Below, one piece after another: positions 1-8,790 of a DNA stretch of 64,000 bases. The stretch's first letter is position 1; each line of letters opens with the position of its first letter. The DNA comes from an uncultured Oscillospiraceae bacterium (GTDB lineage Bacteria; Bacillota; Clostridia; Oscillospirales; Oscillospiraceae): positions 29,469 to 93,468 of the forward strand of contig CAKUMO010000003.1 of assembly GCA_934667815.1 (NCBI GenBank), written 5' to 3'. The notes beneath the pieces are model-generated. The model saw only the letters and a list, made by a program, of their open reading frames with translations, did no database searches and had not been told where the DNA came from. The translations under genes were made by a program, and so were the position numbers.

Positions 1-90
1 TTTTTCAGTTTTTTCACGCGGTTTCACCTCGCTTTTTGGTGTGGAGTGTGTATTATACAACATTCCGGGCGAAAAAGCAAGAGGGAAACC

Positions 91-404
91 ACGCTGAAGG
101 GCGCGGCAGAGTGGCCGCGCCCTTCAGCGTGTCGAAAAACTCTTTTCGGCACGCTGCCAGACTGCGAAAAAGTTCGGAAGACAAGCAACTCACGCCCGTC
201 GGCGTACATAGGGTACGGTAGGGCGCGAGTTGCGCAGTAAGTCAAAATCCTTGCGTAGCAAGCTGGTTTTCAGACTGAAAAGTCTGGAATTCCCGACTTT
301 TGTAAATGAAATCCAAAGAGCAAAAATTCATTGAATTGTGAATCGATTTTGACGATTACGGACTTTTTTGACAGTCTGAAGGGCGCGGCTGCTGCCGCGC
401 CCTT
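91..404. repeat. Hairpin-bounded dispersed repeat, copy A
   Basis: A run of about 310 bases bounded by two strong GC hairpins: left stem 91-107 with 114-130 (17 perfect pairs), right stem 379-389 with 394-404 (11 perfect pairs). Both stems share the core AAGGGCGCGGC. Between them are further stems: an AGCGTG..CACGCT hairpin near 125-155, a GCAACTC..GAGTTGC hairpin around 190-237, a TTGC-GCAA stem near 252-262 and an AATCG..CGATT stem near 341-359. The inner sequence recurs inverted at 13945-14256 and, right half only, at 47750-47860. Nothing else is seen in 1-90 or 405-431. Confidence 0.85.
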
Positions 405-431
405 GCTGTAGTTCGGAACGATTTTGAGATT

Positions 432-881
432 TTATCCCTCCACCGTTACGAGGCCGTTGGCCTCCACGGTGATCTGCATTCCGTCCCTGACGCAGGCCAA
501 GAATTCCTCGCCCAGCGAATCGACGACGGGCATGGACGCACCCTCGAGCCACACGTCCGAGAGAATCGCACCGGCGGCCGCCAGCGAATCGATCGGCTCG
601 GAGAACAGCATGCAGGCCGGATTGCGCCCCATGGAGCAGGCGCAGTAGAGCACCAGACCGCCCGTGGTCGAGCCGATGGTGCGCGGCAGGCACAGCGCCT
701 TGCCGAGCATTTGCTTGCCGTAGAGATCGGGGTTGTTCTGGTCGCCGCAGGTGGCTTTTTTGTCGCCGAATTGCAGCGCCTTCTGGAATGACGCGAGGGT
801 GTTCAGCCCGCCGTGGGAAACCAGCGCGGGCGCCGTCACCTGTCCCTGCGCGACAACTCTGCCCTGAAAGGTCTTTTTCAT
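432..881 (-). CDS. Aconitase X small (swivel) subunit
   Basis: A 149-residue protein matching the swivel domain (DUF126 type) of the aconitase-X family, which pairs with the large catalytic subunit to dehydrate a hydroxy acid. The motif MGRNPACMLF around residues 85-94 and the C-terminal beta-rich GLVTVEG tail fit the family, and the length is normal for a free-standing small subunit. Its ATG overlaps the stop of the large-subunit gene by 4 bases (ATGA), so the two are translationally coupled. Known AcnX enzymes include cis-3-hydroxy-L-proline dehydratase and archaeal phosphomevalonate dehydratase. The substrate here cannot be told from sequence. Confidence 0.88.
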   Translation of the reverse strand: MKKTFQGRVVAQGQVTAPALVSHGGLNTLASFQKALQFGDKKATCGDQNNPDLYGKQMLGKALCLPRTIGSTTGGLVLYCACSMGRNPACMLFSEPIDSLAAAGAILSDVWLEGASMPVVDSLGEEFLACVRDGMQITVEANGLVTVEG

Positions 882-2167
882 GCCTTGCTTCCTCCTCTCG
901 TGATCTGCTCAAGAATCTCGTCGTCCGTGTAATAGCGTGCGCTGGTGTAAGTGCGCAGCTTGTTGCTGGAGGTGATGACGGGCATTTTGGTGCTCAGCGG
1001 GTTGTTCATGTACATCAGGGGGCAGATATAGCTCGTGATGACGCCAGTCTTTTCCAGACGTGCGGCGTAGGGCGTGGAACGGAATTTTTCCAGCACGGCC
1101 GGGGCGGCGGTGAACACCGTGGGGATGACCACGCGGGCGTTGCCCGCTGCGGCCAGACCCTGCTCCACGCGCTCCGTCCACGAGATGAGCTGCTCAAGGC
1201 TCATGTGCGGGCAGCCCATGAAGCAGAGCTTCGGCTTGGCGTCCTTGTTCTTCCAGATGACGGGATAGCTGTCATACACGCGCTGAAGCTCGGCGTCGTC
1301 AATGACATAGACCTGCGCGTCCTCGCGCACGAGCGACCGGCCGTATTTCACGGCCTCGGGCGTGATGTTTTCCACATGGTACAGGCCGACCGCGCCGTTG
1401 GAGGCCGTGGCCGCGCCGAAGTCCTTCAGATAGGTCTTGGCGGCATCGTCCAGCGTGCCGAGCCACTTGTCAAGCCCGCAGATGAAGGGCACGTCCTCCA
1501 TGACCTTCATGCCGATGGCCGAGCCGAGAAGCTGCGCCTCCGGCTTTTTGGTCGTGCGCACCTCGACGATCCAGCTCGCACGGCGCCCCTCGTCCTTCAG
1601 AAGGCCGAAGGAGGGCACAAAGCCCACGATGGAGCCCATCAGGTCGATGATGCCGGAATTCCGGTTGCAGCGTGCGCCGAGAACGGAGTTCGCATAGACC
1701 ACCGCGGAGGACTCCGACCACGACAGCACCTCGCCGAAGCCGGGCGTGTTGCCGACCTCGTCCATGTAGCAGGTGCAGGTGAAGGCGTTCGGATCCATCA
1801 GGCCCAGCTTTTGGAGCTGCTGCTCATAGTAATCCTGACGGGTATACATAAAGTGGTTGAACACGAAGTTCTGCAGGAAGCTGCTCGGGACGTTTTTGTC
1901 CAGCGGGCGCGGGTCGGCGGAGAACTTCTGCGCGGAGACCGCACCGGCCTCGAGGAGCTGCTCCATCAGGTGATACACCGGGCCGAGCGCCTTGAGGCCG
2001 AAGGAGGTGACGAGGTGGTTGTACCTGCTCGTCACGGGCACCATCTCGTCCGCGCCGAACAGCTCGCCGTAGCGCACGAGCGTCTGCATGACCTTGGCCA
2101 TGGTCTCGCCGCGCGCACCGTTCAGGATTTCCTGCTGCTCAGGGGTGAGCTTCATTTGAGATTCCAT
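878..2167 (-). CDS. Aconitase X catalytic subunit
   Basis: A 429-residue AcnX (DUF521) catalytic subunit, predicted to carry an iron-sulfur centre and dehydrate a hydroxy-acid or hydroxyproline-like substrate. Cysteine-bearing family motifs are visible: TCTCYMDEVGN near residue 125, LGARCNRNSG near 160, CFMGCPHMSLEQL near 320 and SYICPLMYMNN near 390. The first ATG at 2167 is preferred over the one at residue 5 because AAGAAAGG lies about 10 bases before it. It sits 16 bases after the oxidoreductase gene and overlaps the small subunit by 4 bases, so all three form one operon. The partner oxidoreductase suggests dehydration followed by reduction of an enoate or imine. That pathway is inference. 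Confidence 0.88.
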   Translation of the reverse strand: MESQMKLTPEQQEILNGARGETMAKVMQTLVRYGELFGADEMVPVTSRYNHLVTSFGLKALGPVYHLMEQLLEAGAVSAQKFSADPRPLDKNVPSSFLQNFVFNHFMYTRQDYYEQQLQKLGLMDPNAFTCTCYMDEVGNTPGFGEVLSWSESSAVVYANSVLGARCNRNSGIIDLMGSIVGFVPSFGLLKDEGRRASWIVEVRTTKKPEAQLLGSAIGMKVMEDVPFICGLDKWLGTLDDAAKTYLKDFGAATASNGAVGLYHVENITPEAVKYGRSLVREDAQVYVIDDAELQRVYDSYPVIWKNKDAKPKLCFMGCPHMSLEQLISWTERVEQGLAAAGNARVVIPTVFTAAPAVLEKFRSTPYAARLEKTGVITSYICPLMYMNNPLSTKMPVITSSNKLRTYTSARYYTDDEILEQITRGGSKA

Positions 2168-2183
2168 ATTGCACGCACCTTTC

Positions 2184-4235
2184 TTAAATCTTCATGGCCG
2201 CTTCATAAGCGCCCCAGACGACGCTGCGCAGGTTGCCGACCTGACGGCAGTCGCCGACGAGCTGCGCCTTGCCCGCCTCGGGCAGCGGCGCGGAGATGTA
2301 GCCAGCGCAGGAGATCACGCTGTCGCAGGGAATCTCGATCTCGCTGCCGTCCTTTGCGGTGCAGAGGATGGAGCCGTCGCGAACCTCCTTGAGCGTGGTT
2401 TCCAGATACACGGGAACCTTGTGCAGCGCGAACCACTCGCGCAGGTAGGACGAATTGGCAAGGCACACGCCCTTCTGGCTGACCAGATCGTCCTTCATCT
2501 CGACAATCACAGGCTTTTTGCCCTGCAAGGCCAGCTCATAGGCGATCTCCGAGCCGGTCAGACCGCCGCCGATGACGGCCACGGTCTCGCCGGTCGCCGT
2601 GCCGCGCAGATACTGGCAGGCTTCGATCATTTTTTCATAGCCCGGCACGCGGCGCAGCAGGCGCGGCGTTGCGCCGGTGGCGACGATGACGGGCGCATCC
2701 TTGAAGGCCGCGAGATCCTTGACCTCGTCGTTCAGGTGAACCTCAATGCCCAGCTGCGTCATCTGGCGGCGATACCACGCCAGCAGGTCGCGCAGCTTGC
2801 CCTTGTAGGACTCGGCGCTGGCCGCGATGAACGCGCCACCCAGCTCACCGGTCTTTTCGTGAAGGACGGGTTTGTGGCCGCGCAGCTTCAGCACGCGTGC
2901 GGCCTCCATGCCGCCGATGCCGCCGCCGATGATATGCACGGTCTTGGGCTTGTCCGTCTTGCGGATGTAGTGCTTGTTCCACTGCATGGTCTCGGCGTTC
3001 ACGGCGCAGCGCGCCAGATGCAGGCTGTCGGACAGCTCCTGATCGTTCGGCACGCCCTTGTAGTGGCACATGTTGAAGCAGCCGTTGTGGCACAGGATGC
3101 ACGGACGGATGTCATCCTCGCGGTCCTCCTGCAATTTCACGATCCATTGCTGATCCGCGAGGAACGCCCGGGCGAAGCCCGCGCCGTCCAGACGGCCCGC
3201 CGCGACGGAATCGGCCGCGGTGCGCGGGTCGAGGCGGCCTGCGCAGATCACGGGGATGTCCACGAACTGCTTGATGTGCTCCACGTCCGCGAGGTTGCAG
3301 TTTTCCGGCATATAGATCGGCGGATGCGCCCAGTACCATGCGTCATAGGTGCCGTTGTCGCAGTTGAGGCAGTCGTAGCCCGCGTCCTGCAGATATTTCG
3401 CGGCACGCTCGGACTCGGCCATGTCGCGCCCGACCTCCACATAGTCCTCACCGGGCAGCGCGCCCTGGCGGAAGCCCTTGGTCTTGGAAATCACGCTGTA
3501 ACGCAGCGAGACGGGGAAGTCCTTGCCGCAGGCCTTCTTGATTGCCTGCACGATCTCGACGGCAAAGCGGTAGCGATTTTCAAACGAGCCGCCGTATTCG
3601 TCCGTGCGCTTGTTGACATACAGCAGCGTGAACTGGTCGAGCAAATAGCCCTCGTGCACCGCGTGAACCTCGACGCCGTCCACGCCGGCGTCCTTCAGGA
3701 GCTTGGCGCTCTGGGCAAAGGCGTCGATGAGCTGATGAATTTCCTCGACGGTCATCTCGCGCGAGGGCACCTTGTCCGACCAGCGGTTGGGCGAGGGGCT
3801 GGCCGTGGCGGTGATCTTATCGAGGTTCATAAAGGGCTTGCTGACCACACGCAGGAATTTGTTGGTGTAGAGCGTTTCCATCATCTGGCTGATGGTGAAC
3901 GAGCGGCCGAAGCCCGCCGTGAGCTGCACAAAGAGCTTTGCGCCGGTCTTGTGGAACTCCGGCATCCACTTTTTGAGGTCGGCGAACATCTTCTTGTTCT
4001 TGTGGAGCCATTGGCCGAACATGGGGTTGTAGACGGGCTGGCAGCCGGGCATGACCAGACCCGCGCCGTTTTTGGCGACCTCGAGGATGAAGTGTGCGCC
4101 GTCCTTGTCAAAGTGGTTCTTCTCCATCCAGCCGAACAGATCCGTTCCGCCCATACTGGTCAGAACAAAGCGGTTCTTGATCTCACAGTTTCCGATTTTC
4201 CACGGGGTGAACAACGGGTTGAGCCTCTGATCCAT
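2184..4235 (-). CDS. FMN/FAD/Fe-S NADH:flavin oxidoreductase (old yellow enzyme, FadH/BaiCD-like)
   Basis: A 683-residue three-part enzyme of the 2,4-dienoyl-CoA reductase/enoate reductase type. Residues 1-370 form the FMN TIM barrel, with the substrate motif VHEGYLLDQFT (the HEGY variant seen in bile-acid and cinnamate-type reductases) and YGGSFENR. Cysteines in CILCHNGC near residues 377-385, with further Cys in NMC and ARC, are the [4Fe-4S] ligands. Residues from about 432 carry a Rossmann fold (IIGGGIGGMEAARVL), and a second nucleotide-binding motif AVIGGGLTGSEIAYE lies near 555. Full family length. It is the first gene of the operon with the AcnX subunits and probably reduces an activated C=C bond made by the dehydratase. 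The substrate is unknown. Confidence 0.87.
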   Translation of the reverse strand: MDQRLNPLFTPWKIGNCEIKNRFVLTSMGGTDLFGWMEKNHFDKDGAHFILEVAKNGAGLVMPGCQPVYNPMFGQWLHKNKKMFADLKKWMPEFHKTGAKLFVQLTAGFGRSFTISQMMETLYTNKFLRVVSKPFMNLDKITATASPSPNRWSDKVPSREMTVEEIHQLIDAFAQSAKLLKDAGVDGVEVHAVHEGYLLDQFTLLYVNKRTDEYGGSFENRYRFAVEIVQAIKKACGKDFPVSLRYSVISKTKGFRQGALPGEDYVEVGRDMAESERAAKYLQDAGYDCLNCDNGTYDAWYWAHPPIYMPENCNLADVEHIKQFVDIPVICAGRLDPRTAADSVAAGRLDGAGFARAFLADQQWIVKLQEDREDDIRPCILCHNGCFNMCHYKGVPNDQELSDSLHLARCAVNAETMQWNKHYIRKTDKPKTVHIIGGGIGGMEAARVLKLRGHKPVLHEKTGELGGAFIAASAESYKGKLRDLLAWYRRQMTQLGIEVHLNDEVKDLAAFKDAPVIVATGATPRLLRRVPGYEKMIEACQYLRGTATGETVAVIGGGLTGSEIAYELALQGKKPVIVEMKDDLVSQKGVCLANSSYLREWFALHKVPVYLETTLKEVRDGSILCTAKDGSEIEIPCDSVISCAGYISAPLPEAGKAQLVGDCRQVGNLRSVVWGAYEAAMKI

Positions 4236-4325
4236 TGCGAGTTGACCTCCTTATTTTTGCGGAAGCGCCGGGGCTTCCTTTGCTGATGAAACAATGCACT
4301 GCGCCTGCTTCATATTCCTACCAAT

Positions 4326-4354
4326 AGTTTAGCACGGCCGGGCGAAAAAGACAA
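4326..4354 (-). promoter_or_regulatory. Promoter of the oxidoreductase-AcnX operon
   Basis: On the minus strand TTGTCT (4354-4349) and TAAACT (4331-4326) are separated by 17 bases, about 90 bases before the oxidoreductase ATG. The -35 and -10 are only moderate matches, so this is a candidate site. Confidence 0.45.
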
Positions 4355-4368
4355 TCGGAAGTTTCCAA

Positions 4369-5118
4369 TCACAAACTTTTCAGCACATCCTCGACGCGGC
4401 GGCACTGCTGCGGAAAGCGCGCGCGCAGCTCCGGCACAGCCGAGGCCATTAAATACGGCGTTCCGGCGTATTGCAGCATGCCGACGTCGTTGTAGTTATC
4501 GCCGATGGCGAGGATCTCCTCGCGCGAAATGTTCAGAAGCTCGCCCAGACGGCGCAGGCCGGTGGCCTTGTCGGCCCTGGTGAAGTCCACCCACCACGCC
4601 CCCGCGATCTGCGGCGGCAGCGGCCAGCCGGTCAGCTTGGGCGCGACCTCGGCGGAGTTTTTGCAGAAAATGGAGATCTTCACGATTTCCTCGGGAATGT
4701 CCTCGGGCGTGGGAACATAGACGATATGGTTGCCCACGGCCTCTACCGCACGCACGACCTCCCCGCCCTTGGGGAACAGGTAGCAGCCGCGCACGCCGGA
4801 GACCATGACCTCGCAGCCGTCGAGCGCGAGGATCGCGTGCGCCAGCCACATGGCCGTTTCATGGTCGATGGGCACGGCGTCGAGCAGCGTCCCGTCGGGG
4901 GCAAAGATCGAGCCGCCGTTTTCGCAGATATAATACAGCTCGTCCGCGATGGGCGCAAAAAGCCTGCGCATGCTCTCGAGCCTGCGGCCGCTCGTCGGGC
5001 AGAAGCGGATGCCCTTTTGCTTGAGCCGCTCAATCTCGTCGAAGATGACCGGCGCGACGGAATCCAGACGGTCAAAGAGCAAGGTGCCGTCAATATCGCT
5101 TGCAATCAGTTTAATCAT
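4369..5118 (-). CDS. HAD-superfamily (Cof-type, IIB) phosphatase
   Basis: A 249-residue cytoplasmic Cof-like sugar-phosphate/nucleotide phosphatase. Motif I is DIDGTLL (residues 8-14, nucleophile D8, acid D10). Motif II is TSGR near 42-45. The C-terminal GDNYNDVGML motif near 205-214 supplies the Mg ligands, and a type-IIB cap lies between. The gene follows the response regulator by 7 bases, so it is the last gene of the sensor operon. A phosphatase here could act on an intermediate of the imported substrate, but Cof enzymes are promiscuous and the link is only positional. Confidence 0.85.
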   Translation of the reverse strand: MIKLIASDIDGTLLFDRLDSVAPVIFDEIERLKQKGIRFCPTSGRRLESMRRLFAPIADELYYICENGGSIFAPDGTLLDAVPIDHETAMWLAHAILALDGCEVMVSGVRGCYLFPKGGEVVRAVEAVGNHIVYVPTPEDIPEEIVKISIFCKNSAEVAPKLTGWPLPPQIAGAWWVDFTRADKATGLRRLGELLNISREEILAIGDNYNDVGMLQYAGTPYLMASAVPELRARFPQQCRRVEDVLKSL

Positions 5119-5125
5119 AAAAGCC

Positions 5126-5863
5126 TCACTTTCCGCTGTCCTGATACTCCGAGGGGCTGACGCCCGTCAGCCGCTTGAAGGTGGCAGAAAAATACGCAAT
5201 GTCGCGGTAGCCGACGCTCTCGGCGACCTCATAGACCTTCCGGCGGCAGTCGCGCAGCAGCTCCATGGATTTATGGATGCGGTAGCGCGTGAGATAGCTC
5301 AGGAGCGTCTGTTCGGTCTCTTTCTTGAACAAATGGCTCAGATGGCCCTCGCTCAGCCCGAGCGCCTGCGCGACCATGCCGACCGTCAGACTCGGATTGG
5401 CGTAGTTTTCCGCAATGTAGTCCATGGCCGAGAGCACATAGCGGCTCTGGCCGCCCTTTTTCGGCAGGACGATCTCGTGCGCGGACTGCGCCTGTAAATT
5501 TTTTTGCAGCGTCAGCACGGCCTGCTCCAGCTCGCCGTCGTGGAAGGGCTTGAGCAGGAAGTCCACCGCGCCGAGGCGCATGGCGCTGCGTGCGTACTCA
5601 AAGCTGTCGTAGGCCGTCAGGATGATGGCCGGGGCGGTGCAGCCCTGCTCGCGCAGCTTTTGCAGCATTTCGATGCCGTCCATCTTCGGCATTTTCAGAT
5701 CCGTGATGATGAGCGTCGGCTCATAGCGCCGCGCAGCCTGAAGCGCTTCCTCGCCGTTGGCAGCCTCGCCCACGACCACGCAATCCAGCGCCGCCCAGTC
5801 CACCGTCAGTACGATGCCCTTGCGGATCATTTCCTCATCTTCAACGACCAAGACCTTCAGCAT
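5126..5863 (-). CDS. AraC-type response regulator (YesN-like)
   Basis: A 245-residue regulator. The receiver domain (about 1-120) has the acidic pair in VVEDEE, phospho-acceptor Asp in IITDLKMPK near residue 55, Thr in ILTAYDSF and Lys in LLKPF. The C-terminal 100 residues are an AraC double helix-turn-helix, with YIAENYANPSLTVGMVAQALGLSEGHLSHLF split over its two halves and a final GVSPSEYQ. The ATG at 5863 is chosen because it starts the receiver beta strand MLKVLVVEDE; longer frames lack homology. It overlaps the sensor kinase gene by 23 bases. It probably activates the divergent importer genes starting at 8791. Confidence 0.9.
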   Translation of the reverse strand: MLKVLVVEDEEMIRKGIVLTVDWAALDCVVVGEAANGEEALQAARRYEPTLIITDLKMPKMDGIEMLQKLREQGCTAPAIILTAYDSFEYARSAMRLGAVDFLLKPFHDGELEQAVLTLQKNLQAQSAHEIVLPKKGGQSRYVLSAMDYIAENYANPSLTVGMVAQALGLSEGHLSHLFKKETEQTLLSYLTRYRIHKSMELLRDCRRKVYEVAESVGYRDIAYFSATFKRLTGVSPSEYQDSGK

Positions 5864-7559
5864 GGCCGGAATCCTCCCTTCGGGTAACGGGCAGCGTGGC
5901 GGTGATGACCGCGCCGGTGCCGTCCGTGCGATTTTCAAGGTACAGGCCGAAGCCCGCGCCGTAGTGCTTTTGCAGAATGGTGTCCACATTGAATAAGCCC
6001 AGATGTCCCGCAGTGGACGCGTCGGGACGGTACTTGCCCAGAAGCTCGGGCGGCAGACCCGCGCCGTTGTCCGCAATGCGGATGCAGAGCACGCCGTCCT
6101 TCTCCGTGGCCGTGACCTCAAGGCGGCCGTTCTCCACGCCCGTCAGGCCGTGCAGGATCGCGTTCTCGGCCAGCGGCTGGAGCATCATCTTCGGCACCAT
6201 GCAGGACTCCAGCTCCTCCGGGATATGGACGGAGAAGGTGAAGCTGTCGGCCAGGCGGATGCGCTGGATCTCCATATAGCGCATCAGAACCGCGACCTCC
6301 TGCCGCAGCTCGACAAATTCCTCCGGCGTGATGCAGAAGCGCAGAATGTCGGCAAGGTCCGTGGACATGAGCGCGACCTGCGGCACCTGATTGATCTTGC
6401 TGATCCACTTCATGGTGTCGAGCGTGTTGCAGAGGAAATGCGGATTGAGCTGCGCCTGCAGCATGCGAATCTGCGCCTCGTTGAGCGCCCTCTGGTTCTC
6501 GACGAGCATCTGCTGGTTGCGCTTGAGGTCGATGACCATGCGGTTGAACTGCTGGGCAAGCTCGCCCAGCTCGTTGGACTGCACGACAGGGACATGGACG
6601 TCCAGCTCGTTGCGGCCGACCTGCCGGAGCGCGTCGTGCAGCTGCCCGATGGGGCGGAAGAGCTGGCGGCTCATCTGAAAGCTTATGAGCACGCACACGC
6701 CGATGCACACCAGCGCGCACGCCGCGCTGACGGTGTAGAGCAGCCGCATGGTGTCGCGCGTAAAGACCTCCGGCTGCTGCAAAACGACGTAAAGTCCCGT
6801 AGCCGGATGGCGGCAGATGGAATAGACATAGTCCTCGGACAGACCGGTCAGCGCCTCACCGGCCAGAAGCTGCGCGCGCAGCTTGCCCGCCATGGTCTCC
6901 AGAATCGCCGGGCGCGTGCAGTAGACCGGGCGGAAGAAGCGGCTCAGCAGCGCCAGCTCGTTCTTTGCCCCCGCCGCGCCGCCCAGCAGCGAACGGAAGC
7001 CCGCTGCCGAAACGCTCACGACCAGATAGCCCGTGGGCGCACCGTAGCGGTCGGAGAGCAGAGCAGCACCGCGCAGCACCTGATCGGAGGACGATTCCTC
7101 GCCCGCGATGTAGACGAGCCTGCCGTTCTTGGCCTGCGCGGCCTCGTGCAGAATGCCCCAGTCCGTGGGCAGGAAGCGGTCGTCCGGTGCGGTCTGCGTG
7201 GAATAGCGCCAGCGGCCGCTGATGTCGTAGAGATCGAAGCGTGCGTAGCTTCTCGCGTCGCCCGCCGCATGGAACAGCAGATTGTTGACAACGGTGTCGT
7301 CGGCCTGATCGTCAAACAGCGCACGGCTGACGGAAAAATTCTGCTGCAAGGTGGCCGCCGCGCCGCGCACGCCCTCGTCGAGCGAGTCGAGCGCAAGCAG
7401 GCTGGTTTCCAGCGCCTGCGCCGCCTGCGTCTCGGCATCGCCGGTCATGCGCAGACGGAAAATTTGCAGCAGCATCGCAGAGCAGATCAGAAGCGGGATG
7501 AGCGACACGAGCAGAAAGCCGCTGAATAGCTGCCGCCGGAAGGATCGGGATTTTTTCAT
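5841..7559 (-). CDS. Sensor histidine kinase, YesM/LytS type
   Basis: A 572-residue membrane kinase. A transmembrane segment at residues 10-32 is followed by an extracellular sensor domain of about 240 residues. A second segment lies near 280-300, followed by HAMP, then the His_kinase motif LNPHFLCNTLDTMKW with phospho-acceptor His near residue 372. The C-terminal ATPase domain has ADNGAGLP and GHLGLFNV. The ATG overlaps the stop of the preceding binding-protein gene by 4 bases (ATGA), tying the sensor to a lipoprotein that may present ligand to it. The arrangement resembles the PgtC-PgtB-PgtA phosphoglycerate sensing set in layout, not necessarily in ligand. Confidence 0.9.
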   Translation of the reverse strand: MKKSRSFRRQLFSGFLLVSLIPLLICSAMLLQIFRLRMTGDAETQAAQALETSLLALDSLDEGVRGAAATLQQNFSVSRALFDDQADDTVVNNLLFHAAGDARSYARFDLYDISGRWRYSTQTAPDDRFLPTDWGILHEAAQAKNGRLVYIAGEESSSDQVLRGAALLSDRYGAPTGYLVVSVSAAGFRSLLGGAAGAKNELALLSRFFRPVYCTRPAILETMAGKLRAQLLAGEALTGLSEDYVYSICRHPATGLYVVLQQPEVFTRDTMRLLYTVSAACALVCIGVCVLISFQMSRQLFRPIGQLHDALRQVGRNELDVHVPVVQSNELGELAQQFNRMVIDLKRNQQMLVENQRALNEAQIRMLQAQLNPHFLCNTLDTMKWISKINQVPQVALMSTDLADILRFCITPEEFVELRQEVAVLMRYMEIQRIRLADSFTFSVHIPEELESCMVPKMMLQPLAENAILHGLTGVENGRLEVTATEKDGVLCIRIADNGAGLPPELLGKYRPDASTAGHLGLFNVDTILQKHYGAGFGLYLENRTDGTGAVITATLPVTRREDSGHAEGLGR

Positions 7560-8581
7560 GTGCCCTCCTTCGGCAGGAAGCTCTGCCAGCGTTCCAGAAT
7601 GGCCTCGTGTTCGCTGCTTGCCCACGCGACGTCGTAGTCCAGAAGGGTCAGCTTGTCCAGCCGCACGAGCTGCGCCGACGGCTCAATGTCCGTGCGCACG
7701 CAGCGGCGGGAGAATTCCTCCTCCTGCAGGAGCGACTGCACATCGCGGCTGACGGCAAAATCGATGAATTTCTGTGCGTTTTTCTCGTGCATTGCGCCGC
7801 GGATGACCGCGCAGCCGTCCGGCACGGCGCTCGTGCCCTCAACAGGATAGATCATGCGCAGGTTTTCGCCCGCTGCGATGCGCTTGCGTGCGGTCTCCTC
7901 CAGCGTGATGCCCACGCGGTCGGTGCCGTCGGCCACGGAGTCGAGAATGGCGCCCGAGCCGGAGAGCAGACGGCCGTCCAGATTCTCGGCAAAGCGGCGG
8001 AGCGTTTCCTCCTGCGGCGCGTCCAGCGCGCACAGCATGGTCACAAGCGCGGTGTAGCACGAGCCGGACACGGCCGGGTCCGCAAAGGCGATTCTCCCTC
8101 GAAATTCCTCGGAAAGCAGGCTTTCCCAGCCGGTCAGCTCCCCGGGCGCGACGAGCTTGGGATTATAAATGAGTACCACGGGCAGCGCGGAAAAGGGCGT
8201 CCAGCGGTTGTCCTCGCCGCAGTAGGTTTGCGCGAGCTTGTCGTGCTCGGCGCAGACGTAGGGCGAGAAGTATTCGGCATAGGATTCCAGACTTTCCACG
8301 CCGCCGCCGAACATCACGTCCGCGCCGGGCGCGTCGGCCTCCCATTTGATGCGCTCGAGAAGCTCGTTCGAGCCGCCCGTGACCACGTCCACCCAGATGC
8401 CCGTGCGTTCCTCGAACTCGCGGACGATGGGACGCCAGACCTCCTCTTTATGGGAGGTGTAGATCACAAGGCGCTCATCTTCGGCGGGCGCGGCGACCGG
8501 CGGAACGCCGGCGGTTTTCCCGGCGCAGCCGGACAGCACGCAGACCGCGGCCAAAAGCAGCGCGGCAAATTGTTTCTTCAT
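7556..8581 (-). CDS. Extracellular solute-binding lipoprotein of the sensor operon
   Basis: A 341-residue periplasmic-binding-type protein. The signal peptide ends in lipobox LSGC with Cys19, so it is membrane-anchored outside the cell. The mature part is of the family-1/AfuA-like (ferric or polyamine/phosphoglycerate type) fold: RLVIYTSHKEE opens the first lobe and GITLEETARKRIAAG and YPVEGTSAVPDGCAVI lie in the second. The start at 8581 places the signal peptide immediately and follows an AAGGAG site. No permease is co-transcribed. Instead the kinase and regulator follow, so the likely job is ligand sensing for the divergent importer. Confidence 0.85.
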   Translation of the reverse strand: MKKQFAALLLAAVCVLSGCAGKTAGVPPVAAPAEDERLVIYTSHKEEVWRPIVREFEERTGIWVDVVTGGSNELLERIKWEADAPGADVMFGGGVESLESYAEYFSPYVCAEHDKLAQTYCGEDNRWTPFSALPVVLIYNPKLVAPGELTGWESLLSEEFRGRIAFADPAVSGSCYTALVTMLCALDAPQEETLRRFAENLDGRLLSGSGAILDSVADGTDRVGITLEETARKRIAAGENLRMIYPVEGTSAVPDGCAVIRGAMHEKNAQKFIDFAVSRDVQSLLQEEEFSRRCVRTDIEPSAQLVRLDKLTLLDYDVAWASSEHEAILERWQSFLPKEGT

Positions 8582-8620
8582 CGCAGACTCCTTAGAATAT
8601 ATTCGTATACGTTTTATCCA

Positions 8621-8626
8621 ATTATA
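8621..8626 (-). promoter_or_regulatory. -10 box of the sensor operon
   Basis: TATAAT on the minus strand (8626-8621), 40 bases before the lipoprotein ATG. The -35 position 17 bases upstream (TGAAAA) is poor, as in promoters that need an activator. Confidence 0.5.
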
Positions 8627-8790
8627 GCACAGCGGCGCAGCCGTTTTCATTAAAATCGCACAAGAATCGCAGGATTTCACAAAATAACGCAGATTTGTCT
8701 ACTGTTCAAGCGCGGGGGAAAATTGTAAAATGGATTCACAGGGTAAGGGACTCTGTCCCCAAGCCCGCACTTTCATAGGAGGAAAACGTA

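Noticed and set aside
1..245. Short frames within the hairpin repeats (1-245 and 13934-14338)
   Set aside because: Similar translations recur only because the DNA repeats recur, in several frames and both strands, with no ribosome site. The non-coding structure explains them better.
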